A stretch of DNA of 64,000 nt. Origin: Nitrosomonas sp. Is35 (GTDB lineage Bacteria > Pseudomonadota > Gammaproteobacteria > Burkholderiales > Nitrosomonadaceae). Positions 8,191 to 17,142 of the stretch are shown piece after piece. The position numbers and the translations under genes are program-made. Below the pieces are notes generated by a model that had not been told where the DNA came from, ran no database searches, and saw only the letters and a program-made list of their open reading frames with translations. Within the stretch, counting starts at the first letter, position 1. The number at the start of each line of letters is the position of its first letter. The stretch is taken from positions 2,666,001 through 2,730,000 of the forward strand of contig NZ_JAWJZH010000001.1 in NCBI RefSeq assembly GCF_033063295.1, read 5' to 3'.

Positions 8191-9399
8191 CTACAAAAGA
8201 TCGGCGGGAAGCATTGGCCGCGGCAGCGATTCAAAGCCTGGTTTGGCGAACAGGAAGCCCTGAAATAGCTCGATACTTTCATCGCGCAGCCAAGAATATT
8301 CTTCTATGGTTTCTACGCCCTTGGCAATAATATCCACACCCAAATCGCGGCAAGTCTGTATCAAGCCTCGCAAGATAGCCTGGCGTGCCCCATGACTCTC
8401 GATGCCGCGAACAAGCCACATGCTGAGAGAAATCATCTCAGGTTGATAATGTTCCAGCAGGGCGAGGCCAGAATAGCCAGAACCAAAATCATCGATACTG
8501 ATGCGCAATCCTTGGCGCCGTGACTCTTTCAACCATTCGCTAACCGCCGATGGATTGCTCACGGTCGCTTCGTGCTTGAGTTCGAATATGATTCGAGTGA
8601 TGTCAATGCCGCAAAGCCTGGCAGTTTCGAGCGAAGACTCAATAGTCTTGGGCGCGTTTGCCCAAGAATAGGGAAAAACGTTCAAGTGGAGATTTCCTGC
8701 GATGCCGAGCCTTGAAGCAAAACCGATTGCCATACGGCGGGCATCTTCATCAAAAGCGCCGAGCTCACCCAATTGAATGTGTTGCAGCACATCCGCAGCA
8801 GTGCCGGTTTCTTTCGAACGAACCAGCGCCTCATAACCGGAAACCATTCGCCGGGAAGCATCAACGATCGGCTGAAAAGCAAATGTAAAGACCGGGCGAG
8901 GCTCAATAACTCTTTTCTTTTTACCGCCCACCCGTGTTACTAGCGGCGGAGACTGTGTCGTGGCTGATAACCTGACGCGCCAACGGCCTTGCTTAAAGGC
9001 AATCAACAATTTCTTCGCGCGGCCGGAATCGATATCGGTCAAAACGTTGCCAGTGGTGAAAAAATCATTTAAGCCCTCAATTTCATTCAGATCTTTTAAG
9101 GAGATCTGCGTAAATCCCATGGTCCACTCGCTGAATGCGCGTTTTACGATTGGTTCACGGATAATTGTAGTCATGCGGGTATGCCTGGGATCTTGGCGAA
9201 TTGTCTCTGCCAGCGCATTCACAGTATTTTCCGGCCCTTCCAGCACCTGAAAAAAACAACCTTCGATATATAGCAACATACCCGTAATATCGAGCGAAGC
9301 ATTTTTACTGCGCGCCTTTCTTAACATGACGGAAAAATCTTCTTCCGTGAAAGCACAAGTTGCAGCGCTATTGTAAATCAGATGAATCAGGTTACTCAT
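8191..9399 (-). CDS. BLUF photoreceptor fused to a degenerate EAL domain
   Basis: The product of 402 residues has a BLUF domain (about 1-97) and an EAL domain (about 170-395). Flavin-pocket residues fall at exactly the spacing of AppA: Tyr9, Asn33, Gln51, Trp92 and Met94. It should therefore bind FAD and respond to blue light. In the EAL half, E190-A-L, Asn240, Glu273 and Asp303-Asp304 are kept. The Lys and Asp of the usual KxD motif are Ser324 and Ser326, and the Glu of EGVE is Lys360. Phosphodiesterase activity is therefore doubtful. BLUF-EAL enzymes such as BlrP1 are known; this one may be a light-dependent regulator or partner of the intact EAL protein encoded next. Confidence 0.9.
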   Translation of the reverse strand: MSNLIHLIYNSAATCAFTEEDFSVMLRKARSKNASLDITGMLLYIEGCFFQVLEGPENTVNALAETIRQDPRHTRMTTIIREPIVKRAFSEWTMGFTQISLKDLNEIEGLNDFFTTGNVLTDIDSGRAKKLLIAFKQGRWRVRLSATTQSPPLVTRVGGKKKRVIEPRPVFTFAFQPIVDASRRMVSGYEALVRSKETGTAADVLQHIQLGELGAFDEDARRMAIGFASRLGIAGNLHLNVFPYSWANAPKTIESSLETARLCGIDITRIIFELKHEATVSNPSAVSEWLKESRRQGLRISIDDFGSGYSGLALLEHYQPEMISLSMWLVRGIESHGARQAILRGLIQTCRDLGVDIIAKGVETIEEYSWLRDESIELFQGFLFAKPGFESLPRPMLPADLL

Positions 9400-9480
9400 G
9401 GAATCCCTTCGGCTATGGCCATAAACTGCAAATCTCCTTTATATTGGCATTGAGTTTCTAAATACAAGTCTCCCAATCGT

Positions 9481-9768
9481 TTATTTTTTCCTTAAGTAAC
9501 CACCTCGTGAAATAGCAGGTGTCATAAGTAGATTTTTCTTGTAATTGATAGGCGGGAGAGCCCTGCAATGAAGCAATCGAAATTCAGTGGTAACCCGATC
9601 ATGACGATACTCAGACAAATGGAAACCCGCATTCCGGCCCCTTAACTGTGCCGTGAACCGGGTATGAGCAATGCGGCATTTCTGCTGGCGCCACCGTACG
9701 ATGTGTCTGGGCGTTAATGTGGATAGAAAGGAAAGGCCTAAAGCTGAAACGCCCCCTTCTCCAATCAC
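9481..9768 (-). other. Doubtful 95-codon open frame
   Basis: A minus-strand frame begins MIGEGGVSALGLSFLSTL and ends GGYLRKK. I recognise no domain. It is rich in Arg and His, its start lies inside an inverted repeat (CGCCCCCTT at 9750-9758, AAGGGGGCG at 9772-9780), and no clear ribosome-binding site is seen. It may be a chance frame, or a short relic within the 630-bp gap between the BLUF gene and the oxidase operon. Confidence 0.2.
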
Positions 9769-9963
9769 GGCAAGGGGGCGCCTACGGCACGGCTAACTAA
9801 TCAATGGCCTGAGAAACCTCTCGGATACTTTTCTAAAGCCACAGTGAAACTGTTATCAAACTATGAAGTTTGCATCAGGTGCATAAATATTGACTGTGTA
9901 ACCCGTCGTATTTCCACCCTGATCGGTACCCACTATAGCCACTTGGATGGAGATAGTTGCAAA

Positions 9964-10000
9964 ATAAAACCGCTAGACCGAACCAGGTTAGCGGTTTTAT
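9964..10000 (-). terminator. Intrinsic terminator of the multicopper oxidase operon
   Basis: A perfect 12-bp inverted repeat (ATAAAACCGCTA / TAGCGGTTTTAT) with a 13-base loop lies 34 bp past the stop of the 916-residue oxidase. On the minus strand it is followed by a T-rich run. It is nearly symmetric and could also stop transcription from the other side. Confidence 0.8.
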
Positions 10001-10033
10001 CGTTGAAATTCAGCGTTATCTTTACTCCATTTA

Positions 10034-12784
10034 TTATGGAACAGGATTAAGCTGAGAAGCGGTCAAATTTGTTTTCCATGAATCCGGTAAATTTTGAACC
10101 CATCCATTATAAATATTTGGAATTGCATAAACACCCTGACCACCCGTACCTGCTAGCTTCGTGACTGTATCATCGGTTGGCACGCTCCTGTCAGCAACCA
10201 ACGAGATCCGCCCAGCTATTTTTGAATTGGCGGGATTATCCAAATCCACGTCGACAACAATCAACTGATTTGAAAACTTGCTTGTCACATAGGCATAGTA
10301 ACCTCCGCCCAATTTTGCACCGAAATTGGCTCCATGGCACCCCGGATCACAAGGCAGCATCGCAACAACTTTGTCCAATTTCGTATCAATGATTGTGATT
10401 GAGCCGCCAGTATTGGCAGTTACTACCACACGGCCGGTCGGATCAACCGGTGTTTGGATAGGAAGTACGCCTACTGTGGCCAGACCATCTCCATCACGAT
10501 CTTTGACGGTATCAGGACCGGTCGGACTGACAGGATCATAATCGGCGATAAGATTAATGGTTTTCAGTAGCTTTCCACTAAAGTCGCTAACATTCATGGA
10601 ATGATCCAACAAATTAGTCGTATAGACTTTATCCACACTGACTCCAACAGCAAGCGGGTGAGGTGCTGCAGGAAAAATACCACCCGCAGGTGTTCTTGCA
10701 ACGATACCACCGGTCGTTGTATCGTAGAGACCAATGTCAGAGGTATTCACATTGGGTGTCACAATCAACTTACCATCCGGTGTAACCCAGTGACCATGCG
10801 GTGCTGCTGCTGTTTGACCTGGAAGCTGAGTCATTATCATAGGTTGAGGCGACATTGTCCCCGCTGGAATGATTCGAACCCCATTTTCACCGTTAATAGC
10901 CACAGTAAGATCATCATTGGTAGGTAGAGTTACGACATGCGATGGCGTATTCCCAATCTGGATGTTATTGATTAATTTGCCATCTTCGCGATTAATAAAT
11001 GTCAGTTTATTATCAAACCATTGTGTCTGAAAGACGATGGTCTGATCGCTATTACTCCACATGTTGTGGGGATGATTCATATTAATTTCAGGCAAAGCGA
11101 TTTTTCGCTTGATTTTCCAAGTCGAGGCATCCAATACCGTAATCGTGCCCGGTTTCGTTTTACCGGCAGTTTTCTCAAACTGTGTATTAATCCATACTTC
11201 TCCGACACCCGGCGTAGCTGGATTAAAGAGACTTGCTAGCTTTATGTCCTGGCCGTACCGGCTCTCCAGTACCGTTTTTAAATTTGCTACCGCTCCTCCT
11301 GTGATACGAACATCGACACTCGGATATTCCGGATGCCAAGGGTTGGGCGATGTATAATTTTGCCAGTTTTCCTGAGTAGTGGCGACAAAGAAAGTTCTGA
11401 GTAAACGGGTTGCTAGATCACTACTGGTCGGAAGGTTATTGATACCTGTCACGATATCGATCGATTCTCCCAAATCCAACCCATCTGTTGCAGGATCATC
11501 GACGATCACAGCACCGAACATGTAAGGATGTATCTTGCAGGTAAATACATATAGACCCGGCACATCCAGCTGCAAAATAGCGCCACCTTTATAAGCCTTG
11601 GTTTGACTGAATGGTATAACACGATGATCACCATGATCGGTATCATTGGCATCGCTAGGCCAGAGTAACGACGTTATTGTATGCACAGCGTTGGTATCCG
11701 ACATAATGAAGTGCACACTGCTACCCGGAGGAATAATTTCCAGTGAGCGAGTTTTGGTAATGGGACTCAGTATATCGCTGCGGACACTTCTGAAGAATTG
11801 CCCCGGCTCATCGGAGATCTCAAAGGTTACAAGACCGGGTACACTGGCAGTTGGATTAAGAAAAATCTTGCCGCTAGGAGAAGCTCCAGCAAGACTATCA
11901 CCCGATTCACCTTTAGCGGCTACATGAAATTTTCCAGCCATGCCAGCTTCCATATGCGAAACCAGATGACAGTGATATTGCCAATGCCCGGTTCCAACCC
12001 CTGCGCCCGCTTTGATTGTGAAAGAGTGGCTGTCTAAAGTATCTTTCAGCAATTTCACATCAATAATTGAATCGCTGTTATTGTTATCAGGCCAGCGATG
12101 CGCATGCAAATGCCAAGTATGGCCGGGACCTACAGAAAGAATATGAAACCTGACAATGTCATCCTGTACAGCTCCAAGAGTAGGATTAGTCCATAATGGT
12201 CTTTGTACGCCATTGACAGTTTCCGATCCCCAGAACGTCGAGCCGACCATGAACATTACAAATTCTTTATCCACATCGCTGCGCTTTGTTGCGACGCGAT
12301 TGCCGATTTCATCGACGAAATCTTGTACCGAGCCATCGGCATGATCAACAACGAGTGCACCGAATAATCCAAGCAAATGCGAAGATTCGTCACCATAAGC
12401 AAAGGTACCCACATCATTTGCGGTGTAAGTGTAGGTTCTTGCTTCGCCATAGGCAACTTCAATGCTACCAACTGTTAATCCAACTTTGAATTGCGTGCCA
12501 CCGGGTAGTTGAATATTGTTGGTCAGTGTTACGTTAAGGATATCGCCTTTTTTTACAAATACGGTCGGGCCTGGAATCGTTGCTTCAGCCGGATATAACG
12601 GGGTTGGGCCGTCACTGCTAGTATGCTTTTCCATTTTAAAAGCATACTGTCCATTGGGGAGAGTATTCGCGGATAGATGAATGTCATGCGTAGCTGCAAA
12701 TGTGTTACCGGCAAACCATAAGACAGAAAACAACACAAGCGTCATCATGGTCTTAAAATTTAATCCTGAAATATTTAATTTCAT
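10034..12784 (-). CDS. Multicopper oxidase-like protein with extra cupredoxin and beta-propeller; keeps only domain-2 copper ligands
   Basis: The product of 916 residues has a signal peptide (about 1-31). Cupredoxin domain 1 (about 40-150) and domain 2 (about 170-290) resemble a two-domain multicopper oxidase. A third cupredoxin (about 310-430) has a type-1 site (His368, Cys416, His419, Met422), and a repetitive beta-propeller-like region follows (about 480-916, with units such as GTITVLDAS and NKLTFINREDGKLI). Domain 2 keeps the HxxHxH set (His222, His225, His227) and HCHxxxHxxxxM (271-282). Domain 1 has lost its trinuclear ligands: the HxHG place reads KVG at 100-102 and the HxH place reads GDE at 131-133. 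An AAAGGAT box precedes the ATG. It is the second gene of a two-gene operon, 32 bp after the shorter oxidase, and probably acts in the periplasm. The substrate is unknown. Confidence 0.85.
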   Translation of the reverse strand: MKLNISGLNFKTMMTLVLFSVLWFAGNTFAATHDIHLSANTLPNGQYAFKMEKHTSSDGPTPLYPAEATIPGPTVFVKKGDILNVTLTNNIQLPGGTQFKVGLTVGSIEVAYGEARTYTYTANDVGTFAYGDESSHLLGLFGALVVDHADGSVQDFVDEIGNRVATKRSDVDKEFVMFMVGSTFWGSETVNGVQRPLWTNPTLGAVQDDIVRFHILSVGPGHTWHLHAHRWPDNNNSDSIIDVKLLKDTLDSHSFTIKAGAGVGTGHWQYHCHLVSHMEAGMAGKFHVAAKGESGDSLAGASPSGKIFLNPTASVPGLVTFEISDEPGQFFRSVRSDILSPITKTRSLEIIPPGSSVHFIMSDTNAVHTITSLLWPSDANDTDHGDHRVIPFSQTKAYKGGAILQLDVPGLYVFTCKIHPYMFGAVIVDDPATDGLDLGESIDIVTGINNLPTSSDLATRLLRTFFVATTQENWQNYTSPNPWHPEYPSVDVRITGGAVANLKTVLESRYGQDIKLASLFNPATPGVGEVWINTQFEKTAGKTKPGTITVLDASTWKIKRKIALPEINMNHPHNMWSNSDQTIVFQTQWFDNKLTFINREDGKLINNIQIGNTPSHVVTLPTNDDLTVAINGENGVRIIPAGTMSPQPMIMTQLPGQTAAAPHGHWVTPDGKLIVTPNVNTSDIGLYDTTTGGIVARTPAGGIFPAAPHPLAVGVSVDKVYTTNLLDHSMNVSDFSGKLLKTINLIADYDPVSPTGPDTVKDRDGDGLATVGVLPIQTPVDPTGRVVVTANTGGSITIIDTKLDKVVAMLPCDPGCHGANFGAKLGGGYYAYVTSKFSNQLIVVDVDLDNPANSKIAGRISLVADRSVPTDDTVTKLAGTGGQGVYAIPNIYNGWVQNLPDSWKTNLTASQLNPVP

Positions 12785-12816
12785 TATTTTATCCTTTGAA
12801 TTGAGAAATGTGCTTT

Positions 12817-13860
12817 TTAGGGATTAACAGTGAAACTACCGGTCATGTTTTGTGCTTTACCCGCAAAAGATGCATCCATATAGCTGGAACTAGCGCCAGC
12901 TTTAATAGCAAAAACATGTTTCTCAAGTGGACCGATTGCTTTTTCCTCAATAATGGTCCGAGTTGCCGGATCAGGCCAGCTATAACCGGGCAGTTTAAAT
13001 TGATGAAAGTTAGTCCCCATTGCGATCAGATGAAACCGGATATTTGTTCCAGCCTGAGCCGATAGCGCCGGATTAACCCAAATTGGCGTTTGTTGACCTG
13101 TGCGATTGTCAATTTCTGTTCCAACAAAGGCATCGTCTATGACGTATAAAATGTAATCTTTAGCAATACTTGAAAGTGGAACACTGGTAATACCACCGTC
13201 TTGGCCAATAGATACGGTTCTCGATGCTGGATTGACAATCAGAGCACCGTACAGACCTTTGTCTTCCGCGCCATTGTGGGTATGCATATTGTGATCATGA
13301 TATGCCCAGGTACCGGCTGTGCCGAACGCAGCGTCCCAGCGGTATGTATATGACTGAACCAATGTTGCGCCTTCATCTTTAAATAAATTGATGTATTTAA
13401 GCGTACCGTCACTGACGATATCGTAGTGCACACCATGTACATGGAGACTGACATTCTCGTGCAGATCGACATGATCTGCGTTTTCAGGGATAGGAACTTC
13501 ACTATAAAGTGTGATTTCGGCTACATCACCTTCATCCATGATAATAGTCGGGCCGGGGATGATAGGAGCCGTACTATAACGGGAGGTAATGTCAGTGGTC
13601 AGGCCATTTTTATCTGTAATTTCGTGCCGTATCATCCCATAAGCAAGATATTCATAATCTGGATGGGGTTTTTTAGCATACATCTCGATACGATGGAGAT
13701 TATGCGCTGCAACATTGCTTATATAAATGAAGCACGAGATCGCGAGCAGTAAGCCAAAAATAGCAATCCGTTTTGCATAGCCATTCGATCGAATTGTTCC
13801 GGGAGTACACAGCGAGCTGTCTAAATTCGGTGGAAATTCTTTCTGACACTTACTTTTCAT
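12817..13860 (-). CDS. Two-domain multicopper oxidase-like protein; keeps only domain-1 copper ligands
   Basis: The product has about 347 residues. I chose the ATG at 13860 because GGAGG lies 8 bases upstream; an ATG eight codons earlier lacks one. A roughly 30-residue polar N-terminus precedes a hydrophobic segment (IAIFGLLLAISCFIYI), which acts as a signal peptide or anchor. Domain 1 keeps HVHG (His140, His142) and HDH (His188, His190). Domain 2 aligns with that of the downstream protein, but HxxHxH has become H-Q-F-K-L-P and HCH has become M-D-A, so no type-1 or trinuclear ligand set is left there. This complements the neighbour exactly. It is the first gene of the operon, with two copies of an 18-bp palindrome upstream. 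Confidence 0.85.
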   Translation of the reverse strand: MKSKCQKEFPPNLDSSLCTPGTIRSNGYAKRIAIFGLLLAISCFIYISNVAAHNLHRIEMYAKKPHPDYEYLAYGMIRHEITDKNGLTTDITSRYSTAPIIPGPTIIMDEGDVAEITLYSEVPIPENADHVDLHENVSLHVHGVHYDIVSDGTLKYINLFKDEGATLVQSYTYRWDAAFGTAGTWAYHDHNMHTHNGAEDKGLYGALIVNPASRTVSIGQDGGITSVPLSSIAKDYILYVIDDAFVGTEIDNRTGQQTPIWVNPALSAQAGTNIRFHLIAMGTNFHQFKLPGYSWPDPATRTIIEEKAIGPLEKHVFAIKAGASSSYMDASFAGKAQNMTGSFTVNP

Positions 13861-13928
13861 TCTATGACCCTCCATTATTCGCAAGTTTAAAAGATCAATG
13901 AGGATAATTGATTATCTATCGGTTTTGA

Positions 13929-13946
13929 ATGAGTGCGAATACTCAT
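13929..13946. promoter_or_regulatory. 18-bp palindrome, oxidase operon site 1
   Basis: ATGAGTGCGAATACTCAT has perfect 6-bp outer arms and is centred 78 bp upstream of the first oxidase start. It belongs to a family of six sites in this window with consensus ATGAGTAT-NN-ATACTCAT. It is a likely operator. Confidence 0.6.
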
Positions 13947-14119
13947 TTTGGGGCACATGATTTACGAGTTGATTGCAACTACAGCGCCAGATAATGAATG
14001 ATTTGGGCTCTCAACCTTAAAATGCGACTGCATTGACAAATCATCGGTATATCAAAGCAAAGCGGAGAAATATCAGCAAAAATTGCTGTTTGTTTAATCG
14101 GAATAGAGGTGAAAAATTA

Positions 14120-14137
14120 ATGAGCATCCATACTCAT
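14120..14137. promoter_or_regulatory. 18-bp palindrome, oxidase operon site 2
   Basis: ATGAGCATCCATACTCAT matches the consensus with one arm mismatch and is centred 191 bp from site 1. The gap 13861-14380 between the oxidase operon and the downstream end of the TolC gene holds these two sites; I see no gene in it. Confidence 0.6.
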
Positions 14138-14380
14138 TGCTGTGTCGATTGGATGAAGAGGTAAAATCATAGAAACATGCCGCACGTGAAGCGGCCTCAT
14201 AAATTCTAGCAACCGGAATCACTCCGCAATCCGTGCGCAGGTAAAACATGTATTCCGGGTGATAGAACGGCAATTTATATACGAGCGCAAAAAACTAACA
14301 GCAATTCCAAGAAATCTTAAAACCGCCAGTTGTTATAGGTTTTCCCAGACTCAACAATGCAATCGTGTAATCCCAAAGAA

Positions 14381-15733
14381 TCAATACGCATTCGTTTTAA
14401 AATAGCTGGCAATATTTCGTAAATCATCCAGTACCAGTGTGCCTGCTGCTAACTGCAAGCGCAGATAGGCCAGTAGATAATCAAACCGCGCCTGTGAAAG
14501 ATCGCGCTGTGCGGTATACAGTTGTTGTTGCGCATCCAAAAGATTTAAATTGATGCGGATACCGCCACGGATGCTTTTTTCTGTCGCGTCGACGAGCAAT
14601 TCGGCCGACTTGACGGCCAGTTCCAATGATTCAATTTTTTTGACGCCGCTTTTTAGCAGGTTGTATTGTTTTTTCAATTCGACCAGTACTTTGTCGGTTA
14701 CCGCGTCGAGATCCGCTTCCGCACGCGCGTGATTCGCTTTAGCCTGAGCCGTGAGGGCGTTTACACGGCCGCCGGCATATAGAGGAAAGTTGACTTCAAC
14801 ACCGATTGTGCCAAGCTCGGCATCTTGATTGCGTGTGATAAATGATCCTCTATTGTTTTTGGATAAACTGGCGACTAAATCGACGCGTGGTGTATGTCCG
14901 GCAAAACTCTTTCTGATTTCCTCCTTACCGGATGTTACCGCATGGCGTTGTGTCATCAGCTCGGCATTGCGTTCCAGCGCCAGAGCATACCAATTGTCAT
15001 AATCTTGCAACTGAATGGCGTGCGTATTAAATGCATCGGACAATCGGTCTAACTGGTTTATTTTTTGCCCGATGATGGCTTCAAGTTTAAGTTGGGCTCC
15101 TTCCAGCTCATCATTGGCTTCAATAACACGTGCTTGTGCAATGGCGTGTTTCGATTGTGTTTCCAAAACATCGGTCGTTGTTCCCTCGCCCTTGATTAAC
15201 ATGCGCTCATTGACGCGTTTGAGTTCTTCTAGGGAAGTCAGCTGTGCTTCTGCGAGCTTGACATGATCTTGTGCCAGCAATGTTTCTACATAAGCTTCTA
15301 CTAACCTTACAATGAGCTGCTGACTGCGCCCGGTAAATTTTGCCCGGCTGGAATTGGCTTGTGCTTTTCCAATTCGATAGCTTGCAACCGCTTCCAAATT
15401 GATCAAAGGTTGACGCAAAGTCAACGAGCTTATCTGACTATCAAAAGTAACAACGTCAGAAACACTTTGACCGGTTTGTGTTTTACCCGTAATGGTTCCT
15501 GAGCTTCTGTTTTGTGTATGCGTGATTGAAAGGTTGGGCAGCAAGCTTGCTAAACCGATGGCTTCGGCTTGTTGTCCGGCTTCATTTTCATGATAAGCTG
15601 AGCGATAAGTCGGGTCATGCTGCAATGCAGCTTCATAAGCATCTAAGAGGCTCATTGCATAACCATGGCTGATCGGGCTCAAGAAAAACCCGGCCATGAC
15701 TAAAATTTTACGGATATCTATCATTACCGTCAT
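14381..15733 (-). CDS. TolC-family outer membrane channel of a type I secretion system
   Basis: The product of 450 residues has a signal peptide (ILVMAGFFLSPISHGYA) and two outer-membrane-efflux-type halves with long helices (LLDAYEAALQHDPTYRSA, SQQLIVRLVEAYVETLLAQ, TDVLETQSKHAIAQARV, INLNLLDAQQQLYTAQRDL). The TolC trimer spans the outer membrane and periplasm and joins the HlyD-type adaptor. Its ATG overlaps the adaptor stop (ATGA at 15733-15730). The channel, adaptor and ABC genes lie directly downstream of two giant repeat proteins, so this is most likely the dedicated exporter for them. Confidence 0.93.
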   Translation of the reverse strand: MTVMIDIRKILVMAGFFLSPISHGYAMSLLDAYEAALQHDPTYRSAYHENEAGQQAEAIGLASLLPNLSITHTQNRSSGTITGKTQTGQSVSDVVTFDSQISSLTLRQPLINLEAVASYRIGKAQANSSRAKFTGRSQQLIVRLVEAYVETLLAQDHVKLAEAQLTSLEELKRVNERMLIKGEGTTTDVLETQSKHAIAQARVIEANDELEGAQLKLEAIIGQKINQLDRLSDAFNTHAIQLQDYDNWYALALERNAELMTQRHAVTSGKEEIRKSFAGHTPRVDLVASLSKNNRGSFITRNQDAELGTIGVEVNFPLYAGGRVNALTAQAKANHARAEADLDAVTDKVLVELKKQYNLLKSGVKKIESLELAVKSAELLVDATEKSIRGGIRINLNLLDAQQQLYTAQRDLSQARFDYLLAYLRLQLAAGTLVLDDLRNIASYFKTNAY

Positions 15734-17082
15734 TCTTCACTCAAGGCCGAATGAACGCGATCCAGGATCGGTTTGAAGAGATAGCTCATCAGCGAGCGTT
15801 CACCGGTTTTAATGAATATTTCCACCGGCATGCCGGCGCGTATTTGTTGATCGGTCAGCTTTTTCATGCCTTCCGGTGTAACCTTGGCCTTGATATTATA
15901 AAACGGAAGCCCGCTGCGTTCATCCATAAGACGATCCGCCGATACTTGGGTGACGGTGCCCGGTATGTTAGGGGTTTTCTTTTGATTGAGCGCGGAAAAA
16001 ATAAGATCGACAGGAAGGTCTACGTGCACCCGGTCAATCAGATGAACCGGCACTTGCCCGGTGATGATCAGCATATCATCGCTCGGAACGATATCCATGA
16101 GCTTAAATCCCGGGCTAATCACACCGCCTTCGGTAAAAACGTTCATACCGACCACAAAACCGTCGACAGGTGCTTTGACTTCTACGTTAGCCAGTTCAAA
16201 ATCCTGTCCGCTCAGGCGGCTGCTTAATGAATCAATTTCCCGCTTGATATCGGATAACTGTTGCCGCACTTCTTTCTGGTATTCCTGCTGGCGGTGAATG
16301 CGCCGCTGTTCCAATTCGGCTATTTGGCGTTGGATGCGGCCGATATTGCCGGTTTCCGCAGAAATCTCCCCGGTCAATTGGATATACGTGCGTTCGAGTT
16401 CCAACACGCGATTGCGCGGGACGAAACTATCCTGTGCCAAGTCGCGCAGATTGACAAGCTGCTCTTCCAGAAATTTCAATTGCGCATTTTTACTGGCTCT
16501 GGATGCTTCCAGCCCGCGCAATTGCATTCTTGAGCCGGCAATATTTTCTTCCAGTGCCGCGATTTCATGATGCAAGGCTAACTGGCGCGATGTGAATAAT
16601 TGGTTCTGAGTGATGATGTTATTGGCGATACGCGGATCATGCTGGGATGTGAGCAAGTCCTGCGGAAAAGTGATTTCCTTGCGGCCATCGCGCTCCGCCA
16701 ATAGACGCGCTTCCACTGCGCGCGCGGTATACAGCTGACTGCGGGTGATTTCAGCTTGTGCTTTGAGCTGAACATCATTCATCCGGACTAAAACTTGGCC
16801 AACCGCAACATGCTCTCCTTCCTTCACCAGAATGCTGTCGATAATGCCGCCGATTTGATGCTGGACCGCTTGCAGATGACTGGCGACCGTGACCGTGCCG
16901 GGAACCGGCACGCCTTTATCCAGCGGTGCGAAAGATGCCCATAGAATAAATCCGCCAAAGCCTGCCAGAACGATCCACCAGCCCAATTTGGTATGGAGTG
17001 TCTCATCGGTGTCAACCTGATGGGATAAATCGGCGGGAACATTTTCAATAACGGTCTTTTTCTCTTCAGCTGCAAGCTTCAT
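15730..17082 (-). CDS. HlyD-family membrane fusion protein of type I secretion
   Basis: The product of 450 residues has one N-terminal membrane segment (about 33-55, WWIVLAGFGGFILWASFAP). A lipoyl-like half follows (GTVTVASHLQAVQHQIGG), then a long coiled coil (about 90-290, many Arg/Glu/Leu) and a second lipoyl/beta-barrel part (VKAPVDGFVVGMNVFTEGG). This is the PrtE/HlyD adaptor architecture linking the inner-membrane ABC protein to the TolC channel. It lies 60 bp after the ABC gene and overlaps the TolC gene by 4 bp. Confidence 0.93.
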   Translation of the reverse strand: MKLAAEEKKTVIENVPADLSHQVDTDETLHTKLGWWIVLAGFGGFILWASFAPLDKGVPVPGTVTVASHLQAVQHQIGGIIDSILVKEGEHVAVGQVLVRMNDVQLKAQAEITRSQLYTARAVEARLLAERDGRKEITFPQDLLTSQHDPRIANNIITQNQLFTSRQLALHHEIAALEENIAGSRMQLRGLEASRASKNAQLKFLEEQLVNLRDLAQDSFVPRNRVLELERTYIQLTGEISAETGNIGRIQRQIAELEQRRIHRQQEYQKEVRQQLSDIKREIDSLSSRLSGQDFELANVEVKAPVDGFVVGMNVFTEGGVISPGFKLMDIVPSDDMLIITGQVPVHLIDRVHVDLPVDLIFSALNQKKTPNIPGTVTQVSADRLMDERSGLPFYNIKAKVTPEGMKKLTDQQIRAGMPVEIFIKTGERSLMSYLFKPILDRVHSALSEE

Positions 17083-17142
17083 TATTCTTCCTGTCCGGTA
17101 ATCTGTATGTGCTCAAGGTAAGGTTGAAAGGCGCGGTAAAAA

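Noticed and set aside
9400-10033. c-di-GMP riboswitch near the EAL or adhesin genes
   Set aside because: I looked in the gaps near 9.4-10 kb, 13.9-14.4 kb, 42.9-43.4 kb and 47.7-48.2 kb for the conserved GEMM core words and found none.
14318-14345. Terminator after the TolC gene (AAAACC ... GGTTTT)
   Set aside because: The stem is only 6 bp with a 13-base loop and there is no clear T-run; too weak to call.
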